This document shows, piece after piece, positions 39,675-45,064 of a stretch of 45,064 nt of DNA (position 1 is the first letter of the stretch; every line of letters begins with the position of its first letter). Under the pieces are notes generated by a model. That model was not told where the DNA came from. It worked only from the letters and a program-made list of their open reading frames with translations, and did no database searches. Origin of the DNA: Streptomyces toxytricini (GTDB lineage Bacteria > Actinomycetota > Actinomycetes > Streptomycetales > Streptomycetaceae); the NCBI RefSeq assembly GCF_014649915.1, contig NZ_BMTY01000009.1, positions 106,171 through 151,234 of the forward strand, given 5' to 3'. The translations under genes were made by a program, and so were the position numbers.

Positions 39675-39900
39675 GTGGATCAACGCAGGAGCCCCGCCGG
39701 AATCCGGCCGTCAACGACGACCGGGCCGGCCGCCGCCGAAGACGTGCCCGCGCGACGCCGAAGAAGCGGGCGACCTGCCCACGAGGCAGGGCGGGCTGCT
39801 CAGGAGGCGGGCAGACGCCCAAGAGGCGGAGGGGGGAACCCCGTAAGGCGCCTGTGGGGTACAGAAGACGCGGCGCGGACCTCCCAGGAGACGGAGGCCA

Positions 39901-40355
39901 ACCGCCGACAAGGTGCGAACAGCCACCTCGAAGGGGCCGACCGCCGACAAGTCGCGGGGCCGACCACCCAGAGGAAAGCGGACAGACCGCCCGGAAGGCG
40001 GAGGCCAACCGCCGACGAGGCGCAGACGGACCACCCCGAAGACGCGGGCCGACCGCTGACAGGACGGGGACGGACCGCCGACGAGGCGCGGGCGGGCCAC
40101 CCCCGAGATGCGGGCGGACCGCCGACAGGGCGCGGGCCGACCACCGGGAAGAACGCGGACGGACCGCCAAGAAGGCGGAAGCCGACCGCCGACGAGGCGC
40201 GGACGGACCGCCCCGGAGACGCGGGCCGACCGCCGAAAGACGGGCGGGCTGCCCGGATAGTGCGGGCGGGCCACCGAGAAGGCGGAGGCGGACCACCGAA
40301 GGCGCGGGCGGGCCACCGAGAAGGTGCGGGTGAGCCGCACGAGGCGGGTTCGGGG
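39901..40355. repeat. Tandem array of about 22-bp units
   Basis: ACCGCCGACGAGG-type cores (also written ACCACC or GCCACC) begin at 39901, 39940, 39963, 39985, 40008, 40030, 40052, 40074, 40096, 40118, 40140, 40163, 40185, 40207, 40229, about 40249, 40270, 40292, 40312 and 40334. The steps are mostly 22 bp. Less regular units reach back to about 39770. The units vary in sequence but not much in length. No spacers of CRISPR type. Long open frames in both strands are a by-product of the repeat. Confidence 0.85.
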
Positions 40356-40366
40356 GGCCGCCGGGG

Positions 40367-40552
40367 TCAGCGGCGGGCTACGCCCGCGTCCTCGGCGAAT
40401 TCGCCCATGACGACGACGCTCACGGCAGCGGCGGCGAACACCTTCACGGCGCGCAGCGCGTTTCCTATGAGGTGGCGGTGGGGGCCGGAAGTGGCTGCGG
40501 TGGCGCCGCTCGGGCGGCCCCCGTGGACCGGGGAGAAGGTTGCGGTGCTCAT
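40367..40552 (-). CDS. Small protein of unknown function with a C-terminal hydrophobic segment
   Basis: 61 residues: TATFSPVHGGRPSGATAATS, then PHRHLIGNALRAVKVFAAAA and VSVVVMGEFAEDAGVARR. One predicted amphipathic or short membrane helix (AVKVFAAAAVSVVVMG) is followed by an acidic end. ATG 40552 has ATGGAGAC upstream (GGAG site). The protein looks like a conserved Streptomyces small protein, but I cannot name a family. It is divergent from the HelD-like gene; its 3' end abuts the 22-bp repeat array. Confidence 0.65.
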   Translation of the reverse strand: MSTATFSPVHGGRPSGATAATSGPHRHLIGNALRAVKVFAAAAVSVVVMGEFAEDAGVARR

Positions 40553-40887
40553 GTCTCCATGGTGCGTTCACAGGGGCCGGGCGCGCATCGCTCCCGGGGC
40601 TGAACCGCACGGGGTCCGGCCTCCTCCTGTCGGCCCATGCCGGACCGCCGCCCCCACCCGCAGGTCTGACACTCCGAGGTAGGGGACCCGTACGGGGTAA
40701 CGCGCCGCGGGCCCTTCCGGACGGCGAATTCCGTTCGCGTGACTGCCGGGCGCTGATTACAATCTCCGCTTCCGCCGCCTCCCGCAGCCCCATCGGGGAG
40801 AGCGCCCGCCGCACGGAAACCGGCGGGCATTCGCATCGCACCGCTGTCGCACCCGAACCCCGCAGACCAGCAGCTGGAGGCCCTGCC
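40553..40887 (+). other. 335-bp divergent intergenic region
   Basis: It carries the start signals of the small minus-strand gene and the long leader of the HelD-like gene. I looked for a rifamycin-associated-element-like inverted repeat and did not recognise one. Confidence 0.5.
40734..40763 (+). promoter_or_regulatory. Promoter of the HelD-like gene
   Basis: TTCGCG (40734-40739), 18 bp, TACAAT (40758-40763), the best sigma-70-type -10 box in the window, 124 nt before the GTG. Confidence 0.55.
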
Positions 40888-43017
40888 GTGCCCGCGCACG
40901 CCCCCGAGTCCGCCGTCCCCGAGTCCGCCGTCCCCGCCGCCCCCGCGCCCGCAGTCGCCGCGTCCGGCGCCGTGGCCCCCCTGGCCCGCGAACAGGCGCA
41001 CCTCGCCGCGTCCCGCGCCGCCCTGCGCGCCATGCGCGCCGACGTGGAGGCCCTCGACATCCGCGACGTGACCGCGAACTGGGTCAACGCGCTCGTCCTC
41101 CAGGCGCAGATCGACGACCGCATCAAGGCCCTCGCCGACCTCGCGCACACCCCGCTCTTCTTCGGCCGCCTCGACTACCTGCACGCGCCCGGCGCGGACC
41201 TGGCCGAGGGCGGGGAGGGCGAGCAGTTCTACATCGGCCGCCGCCACGTCCACGACACCGAGGGCGATCCCATGGTGATCGACTGGCGTGCGCCGGTCTC
41301 CCAGCCGTTCTACCGGGCGTCCAAGGCGGACCCGCAGGACGTCGCCCTGCGCCGCCGCTTCGGCTACACGGGCGGCGAGCTGACCGCGTACGAGGACGAG
41401 CACCTGTCCGACCCGGCCGAGGCGGCGACCGTCAGCCGCCTGCTCCAGCAGGAGATCGAGCGGCCCCGCGTCGGCCCGATGCGCGACATCGTGGCCACGA
41501 TCCAACCGGAACAGGACGAGATCGTCCGCTCCGGGCTCGCGGGTTCCGTGTGCGTCCAGGGCGGGCCGGGCACCGGCAAGACCGCCGTCGGCCTGCACCG
41601 CGTCGCCTACCTGCTGTACGCGCACCGGGAGCGGCTCGCCCGCACCGGCACCCTCGTCGTCGGCCCGAACCGCTCCTTCCTGCAGTACATCGAGCAGGTC
41701 CTGCCGGCGCTCGGCGAGCTGGAGGTCGAGCAGGCCACCGTCGACGACCTGGTGGCCCGCGACGGCCTGGAGGTGCGCGGCGCCGACGCGGCGGCGACGG
41801 CCGTCGTCAAGGGCGACGCCCGCATGGCCGAGGTGCTGCGGCGGGCGGTCCGCTCGCACGTGTCCGAGCCGGCCGAGCCGCTGGTCGTCGTCCGCGGCTC
41901 GCGCCGGTGGCGGGTGCCGGCGTACGAACTCCAGGAGATCGTCTCCGAGCTCCTCGCGCGGGACATGCGCTACGGGGCCGCCCGCGACGCGCTGCCGCAG
42001 CGGATCGCGCACACGGTGCTGGTGCGGATGGAGCAGGCGGGCGAGGCGCCCGACGACCGGGTCCAGGACGCGGTGGCCCGCAACCCGGCGGTGAAGGCGG
42101 CCGTCAAGGCGGTCTGGCCGGCGGTCGACCCGGCGAAGCTGGTGCTGCGGCTGCTGTCCGACGCGGAGTTCCTCGCCGCGCACGCGGACGGGGTCCTCAC
42201 CGCGGACGAGCAGCGGCTGCTGCTGTGGGAGAAGCCGCCGCGCAGCGTGCGGTCGGCGAAGTGGTCGCCGGCGGACCTGGTGCTGATCGACGAGGCCGCC
42301 GACCTGGTGGAGCGCACCCCGTCACTCGGCCACGTGGTCCTCGACGAGGCGCAGGACCTGTCGCCCATGCAGTACCGGGCGGTCGGCCGGCGCTGCACGA
42401 CCGGCTCGGCGACCGTCCTGGGCGACCTCGCGCAGGGCACCACGCCGTGGGCGACCCGCGGCTGGGCGGAGGCGCTGACCCATCTGGGCAAGCCGGACGC
42501 GCAGGTCGAGGAGCTGACGGCGGGCTTCCGCGTGCCGCGGGAGGTCATCGCGTACGCGTCGCGGCTGCTGCCGTCGATCTCGCCGGGGCTGGCGCCGGTC
42601 TCGTCGGTGCGCGAGACGCCCGGCTCGCTGGTGGTGGCGCAGGTCGGGGACCCGGAGCGGCAGACGGACGAGGTGCTGGCCGCCTGCCGCGCGTCGCTGG
42701 AACGGGAGGGGTCCATCGGCCTGATCGCGGCCGACGCCCGCATCCCCGAGCTGGCGGAGGCGCTGGAGGCGGCCGGGATGGCGTGGCTGTCCCCGGGCGA
42801 GGAGACGACGGCTCAGTCTCGGCTGACGCTCGTCCCGGCGTCGCTGGCGAAGGGCCTGGAGTACGACTACGTGGTACTGGACGAGCCGGCCGCGGTGGTG
42901 GCGGGCGAGCCCGACGAGCGGACGGGCCTGCGCCGCCTGTACGTCTGCCTCACCCGAGCCGTGTCGGGCCTGACCGCCGTCCACTCCCGGCCCCTGCCGG
43001 CCGCACTGGCCGGCTGA
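40888..43017 (+). CDS. HelD/HelR-type UvrD-like ATPase, RNA polymerase-recycling motor
   Basis: 709 residues from GTG 40888 (GGAGG 8 nt upstream). The N-terminal coiled-coil arm (LAREQAHLAASRAALRAMRA) is followed by the HelD hallmark FYIGRRHVHDTEGDPMVIDW and RAPVSQPFYRASKADPQDVA. Walker A VQGGPGTGKTAVGLHRVAYL is near residue 228, Walker B-type VVLDEAQDLSPMQYRAV near 487, GDLAQGTTPWATRGWAEAL, and RLYVCLTRAVSGLTAVHSR at the end. HelD proteins remove stalled RNA polymerase from DNA. HelR in Streptomyces venezuelae also displaces rifamycins. Which subtype this is cannot be decided here. The long leader suggests regulation. Confidence 0.9.
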   Translation: MPAHAPESAVPESAVPAAPAPAVAASGAVAPLAREQAHLAASRAALRAMRADVEALDIRDVTANWVNALVLQAQIDDRIKALADLAHTPLFFGRLDYLHAPGADLAEGGEGEQFYIGRRHVHDTEGDPMVIDWRAPVSQPFYRASKADPQDVALRRRFGYTGGELTAYEDEHLSDPAEAATVSRLLQQEIERPRVGPMRDIVATIQPEQDEIVRSGLAGSVCVQGGPGTGKTAVGLHRVAYLLYAHRERLARTGTLVVGPNRSFLQYIEQVLPALGELEVEQATVDDLVARDGLEVRGADAAATAVVKGDARMAEVLRRAVRSHVSEPAEPLVVVRGSRRWRVPAYELQEIVSELLARDMRYGAARDALPQRIAHTVLVRMEQAGEAPDDRVQDAVARNPAVKAAVKAVWPAVDPAKLVLRLLSDAEFLAAHADGVLTADEQRLLLWEKPPRSVRSAKWSPADLVLIDEAADLVERTPSLGHVVLDEAQDLSPMQYRAVGRRCTTGSATVLGDLAQGTTPWATRGWAEALTHLGKPDAQVEELTAGFRVPREVIAYASRLLPSISPGLAPVSSVRETPGSLVVAQVGDPERQTDEVLAACRASLEREGSIGLIAADARIPELAEALEAAGMAWLSPGEETTAQSRLTLVPASLAKGLEYDYVVLDEPAAVVAGEPDERTGLRRLYVCLTRAVSGLTAVHSRPLPAALAG

Positions 43018-43517
43018 CGCCGCGGCGGCAGGCCCGGCGGCCCGCGCGCCGGCCGCCCGCACCCGCGCGGGCGCCGTTACGCCGGCACGCCCCGGCGGCT
43101 CGCACGCGCGGAGAAGGCGTCACGCCGGAACGGTGCGCCGAGCCTCGGCGGCGGGTGCGTCCCGCAGGACCGTGCACCGGACGTCGGCCCCGTCGGCCGG
43201 GCGACCGCCCCGGGCCCGCGCCCCGGCGAGCCACACCCGCGGCGGGCCCTTCACGCAGGCCGTGCGCCGGACTGAGGCCTCGCCTGGCCCGGCACCGCCC
43301 GCCGGGGTGCCAATACGCCGTCGCTGGGCGCGAGGCCGTAGACGTCACGTGCATCCCGTCGGGGCGCCGGCCCGCCCCGGGCCCGCGCCCCGACGAGCCA
43401 CACCCGCGGCGGGCCCTTCACGCAGGCCGTGCGCCGGACTGAGGCCTCGCCTGGCCCGGCACCGCCTGCGGGGGTGCCGATACGCCGTCGCTGGTCCGCG
43501 CCCGCGGGGGAACGGCG
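43018..43517. other. 500-bp gap with repeated sequence, no gene
   Basis: It contains the 123-bp duplication described below and, at about 43112-43150, a stretch resembling the 3' end of cutC. No open frame with protein-like composition. Confidence 0.6.
43205..43494. repeat. Recent 123-bp direct duplication
   Basis: Copies 43205-43327 and 43372-43494 have a constant offset of 167 bp and, by my reading, only four differences. Each contains a segment similar to the cutC 3' end. Confidence 0.85.
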
Positions 43518-44213
43518 TTACGCCAGGGCCGTGCGCCAGGCCTCGACGGCCACCGGGGAGACGGGGCCGCCCCAGCCGTCCGGGCGGGCCGCGCCGCCGA
43601 TGTGGAAGGCGTCGACACCGGCCGCCCGCAGCCCCTCCAGGTGCTCCAGGCGCAGGCCGCCGCCCACCATCAGCCGTGCCCCGTAGCCCGGCTCGCCGCT
43701 GCGCCCTGCCTCCGCGGCGAGCACCGCCAGCCCGTCGTCGACGCCGTCCGCGGAACCCGCGGTCAGGTACGTGTCCAGCCCGGCCACGTCCGCGAGGGCC
43801 TTCCGCGCCTGTTCCCGGTCGGCAGCCCGGTCGATCGCCCGGTGGAACGTCCACGGGCAGCCGTCAAGCTCGGCGACGACCGCCTCGACGGCGGCGACGT
43901 CGGGGCTGCCGTCCGGGTTCAGGAACCCGAGGACGAACTCCCCCGCACCCTCGGCACGCAGCGCGCGTGCCTGCGCGCCGAGCCGCTCCAGGTCCTCCGC
44001 GGAGCCGGCGGAGAAGCCGTCGGCGGCCCGGAGCATCACGCGCAGGGGGATGTCGACGGCGGCCCGGATCCGCGCGAACACCTCGCGGGCGGGGGTGAGC
44101 CCGTCGGCGGCGATGTCGCTGACCAGTTCCAGCCGGTCCGCCCCACCGGCCTGGGCCGCGACCGCGTCCTCCGCGTCGAGGGCGATCACCTCCAGGACTG
44201 CACGGTTGCTCAT
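43518..44213 (-). CDS. cutC: CutC family protein (copper homeostasis/TIM-barrel)
   Basis: 231 residues. VLEVIALDAEDAVAAQAGGA, DRLELVSDIAADGLTPA, and MLRAADGFSAGSAEDLERLG near residue 60; GCPWTFHRAIDRAADREQAR near 122; LMVGGGLRLEHLEGLRAAG near 190; FHIGGAARP close to the end. The conserved Glu-Leu and Phe-His-Arg-Ala residues of CutC are present. The name implies copper efflux control in Escherichia coli, but a direct role is disputed; TIM-barrel enzymes of this family could act on small metabolites. ATG 44213 is set by GAGGAG 8 nt upstream. A dre-like site lies 37 bp upstream. Confidence 0.93.
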   Translation of the reverse strand: MSNRAVLEVIALDAEDAVAAQAGGADRLELVSDIAADGLTPAREVFARIRAAVDIPLRVMLRAADGFSAGSAEDLERLGAQARALRAEGAGEFVLGFLNPDGSPDVAAVEAVVAELDGCPWTFHRAIDRAADREQARKALADVAGLDTYLTAGSADGVDDGLAVLAAEAGRSGEPGYGARLMVGGGLRLEHLEGLRAAGVDAFHIGGAARPDGWGGPVSPVAVEAWRTALA

Positions 44214-44249
44214 TGGGCCCACTCCTCGGGAAAACTGTTGATGGGAAAA

Positions 44250-44265
44250 ATAGGTCTAGTCCAAT
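44250..44265. promoter_or_regulatory. DasR-like (dre) operator upstream of cutC
   Basis: ATAGGTCTAGTCCAAT agrees with the published dre consensus A(CGA)TGGTCTAGACCA(GCT)T at 12 of 16 positions, including the GGTCTAG core. It is 36 bp before the cutC ATG and overlaps TTGGAC on the minus strand, a possible -35 box. A GntR/HutC-type regulator other than DasR is possible. Confidence 0.55.
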
Positions 44266-44317
44266 ATCAAGGGTACGGGGCACCCCCACCCATCACCAGC
44301 ACCTTCACGCCACCACC

Positions 44318-44323
44318 CACAAT
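44318..44323 (+). promoter_or_regulatory. Leaderless -10 box of the HD-domain gene
   Basis: CACAAT ends 6 nt before ATG 44330. Confidence 0.4.
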
Positions 44324-44329
44324 GTCCGC

Positions 44330-44977
44330 ATGGACTCCGCCGACCGCCTCCGCTCCCGCTGGCTCGCCACCGCCGCCTCCGCCGGCGCCCCCGCCGACCG
44401 CGATGCCGGCCCCTACGCCGACCGCCTCCTCGCCGCCTGGTCGGAGCCCCAGCGGCGCTACCACACCACCGCCCACCTGGCCGACGTCCTCGCCCGGATC
44501 GACGTACTCTCCGCGGACGCGCCCGCCGCCGACCGGGCCGCCGTCGAGCTCGCCGCCTGGTTCCACGACGCCGTCTACCGGCCCGACCGCTCCGAGAACG
44601 AGGAGCGCAGCGCCGCCCTCGCCGAACGCGCCCTCCGCGAACTCGGCATCGCCGAGGACCGCACCGCCGAGGTGGCCCGCCTCGTCCGGCTCACCACCAC
44701 CCACGACCCCGCCCCCGGCGACACCAACGGCGAGGTCCTCTGCGACGCCGACCTGGCCGTCCTCGCCGCCGACCCCGACGCCTACGCCGCGTACGCCGCC
44801 GCCGTGCGCGCCGAATACGGCTTCGTCCCCGACGACGCCTTCCGCGCCGGCCGCGCCGCCGTCCTGCGGCAGCTGCTCGACCTGCCCCGCCTCTTCCGCA
44901 CCCCGTACGGGGCCGCGCACTGGGAGGCGCCGGCCCGCCGCAACCTCACCGCCGAACTGGCCGCGCTCACCGGCTGA
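44330..44977 (+). CDS. HD-domain metal-dependent phosphohydrolase-like protein
   Basis: 215 residues. The metal site reads RYHTTAHLADVLARID (His around residue 45), then ELAAWFHDAVYRPDRSENEE (His-Asp around 80-81) and DADLAVLAADPDAYAAYAAA (distal Asp near 145). This is the HD superfamily arrangement of small predicted nucleotide phosphohydrolases. Substrate unknown. ATG 44330 has no ribosome binding site but a -10 box 6 nt before it. Divergent from cutC, with the dre-like site between them, so it might share control. Confidence 0.88.
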   Translation: MDSADRLRSRWLATAASAGAPADRDAGPYADRLLAAWSEPQRRYHTTAHLADVLARIDVLSADAPAADRAAVELAAWFHDAVYRPDRSENEERSAALAERALRELGIAEDRTAEVARLVRLTTTHDPAPGDTNGEVLCDADLAVLAADPDAYAAYAAAVRAEYGFVPDDAFRAGRAAVLRQLLDLPRLFRTPYGAAHWEAPARRNLTAELAALTG

Positions 44978-44980
44978 CCA

Positions 44981-45005
44981 CCCGGGCCGGGCCGGCCGGC
45001 CCGGG
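44981..45005. terminator. Hairpin terminator after the HD-domain gene
   Basis: A 10-bp stem CCCGGGCCGG/CCGGCCCGGG with a 5-nt loop, beginning 4 nt after the stop. Confidence 0.7.
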
Positions 45006-45012
45006 AATGCGA

Positions 45013-45063
45013 TCACGCCTGCTCCGGTTCGTGAAAGGCATGCCCGAAGCCCAGCCTGACCCC
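45013..45063 (-). CDS. Possible C-terminal end of a further minus-strand gene, partial
   Basis: On the minus strand the frame entering from the window edge reads GVRLGFGHAFHEPEQA and stops at 45013-45015. The convergent geometry with a hairpin between favours a real gene end, but 16 residues are too few to assign a family. Confidence 0.3.
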   Translation of the reverse strand, partial: GVRLGFGHAFHEPEQA

Positions 45064-45064
45064 C

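Larger units (their letters stand above)
39662..40366. other. 705-bp gap: promoter of the GT87-like gene, then the 22-bp array
   Basis: Apart from the leaderless promoter at 39669-39674, the gap consists of tandem repeat, degenerate from about 39770 and regular from 39901 to 40355. It ends at the stop codon of the small gene 40367-40552. No gene supported. Confidence 0.7.

Noticed and set aside
39901..40355. CRISPR array
   Set aside because: Units are contiguous with no unique spacers of constant length, and no cas genes are present.
39901..40355. Plasmid-type replication origin with iterons
   Set aside because: The unit length fits, but there is no rep or par gene nearby and the surrounding genes are chromosomal.
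40560..40887. Rifamycin-associated element before the HelD-like gene
   Set aside because: I looked for an inverted repeat of that type upstream and did not recognise one.
39168..41150. Long open frames on both strands across the 22-bp array
   Set aside because: A repeat with no stop codons in any frame gives such frames for free; no credible start signal or family match.

Overview
The window is very GC-rich, with near-universal G/C in third codon positions, frequent GTG starts, TANNNT-type -10 boxes, futalosine-pathway menaquinone genes, an LAXTG-type sortase substrate and an XPB helicase. Together these point to the chromosomal core of a Streptomyces or a close relative. There is no tRNA or rRNA, no CRISPR array and no intact transposase. 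Positions and start codons come from reading the sequence; family names come from recognised motifs, not from a search.

Layout. 1-5.4 kb: the end of a probable CocE-type hydrolase, an EamA exporter, and a large FAD/Fe-S D-2-hydroxyacid dehydrogenase divergent from serC. 5.5-8.6 kb: a stand-alone sacsin/Hsp90-type ATPase. 8.6-11.6 kb: an accessory-looking block with an orphan 88-residue protein, a DUF4291 protein, an XRE regulator with a long helical C-terminus, and two overlapping Cys-rich microproteins. 11.6-16.3 kb: a CtpE-type P-type ATPase, a DUF2530 membrane protein, an NCS2 purine permease and an orphan ribbon-helix-helix protein. 16.4-18.3 kb: a MarR repressor and MFS drug-efflux pair with an operator-like dyad. 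18.3-22 kb: a membrane-anchored beta-propeller-like protein, an SGNH hydrolase, an aldo/keto reductase, a 29-residue membrane microprotein and thpR. 22.3-27.9 kb: DUF3027, an MFS transporter, a DUF2771 lipoprotein, overlapping mqnB-mqnD, and an extended cold-shock protein. 28-33.6 kb: a small membrane protein, a HAD phosphatase, a HAAS-like membrane protein, a Helicase_C_3/WYL protein and a second DUF4291 protein. 33.8-37.5 kb: an LAXTG surface protein, a GNAT-like protein and the XPB helicase. 37.5-40.4 kb: a repeat-rich zone flanking a shortened GT87-like membrane gene. 40.4-45 kb: a small conserved-looking protein, a HelD/HelR-type RNA polymerase motor, cutC, an HD-domain hydrolase, and possibly the end of a further minus-strand gene.

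How the genes may work together. serC and the divergent dehydrogenase fit a serine-synthesis / D-2-hydroxyglutarate recycling unit. mqnB and mqnD are consecutive-pathway genes of menaquinone synthesis. MarR and the MFS pump form a self-regulated efflux module. The Helicase_C_3/WYL protein and XPB belong to a DNA-repair neighbourhood that is split here by three other genes.

The most unusual features are: (i) about twenty genes with an NANNNT hexamer 6-7 nt upstream of the start codon, predicting leaderless mRNAs; (ii) tandem-repeat arrays in gaps, notably an array of about 22-bp units at 39.9-40.35 kb and decayed units of about 115-125 bp at 37.8-38.9 kb; (iii) a recent 123-bp duplication beside the 3' end of cutC; and (iv) a DasR-like dre site in the cutC promoter.
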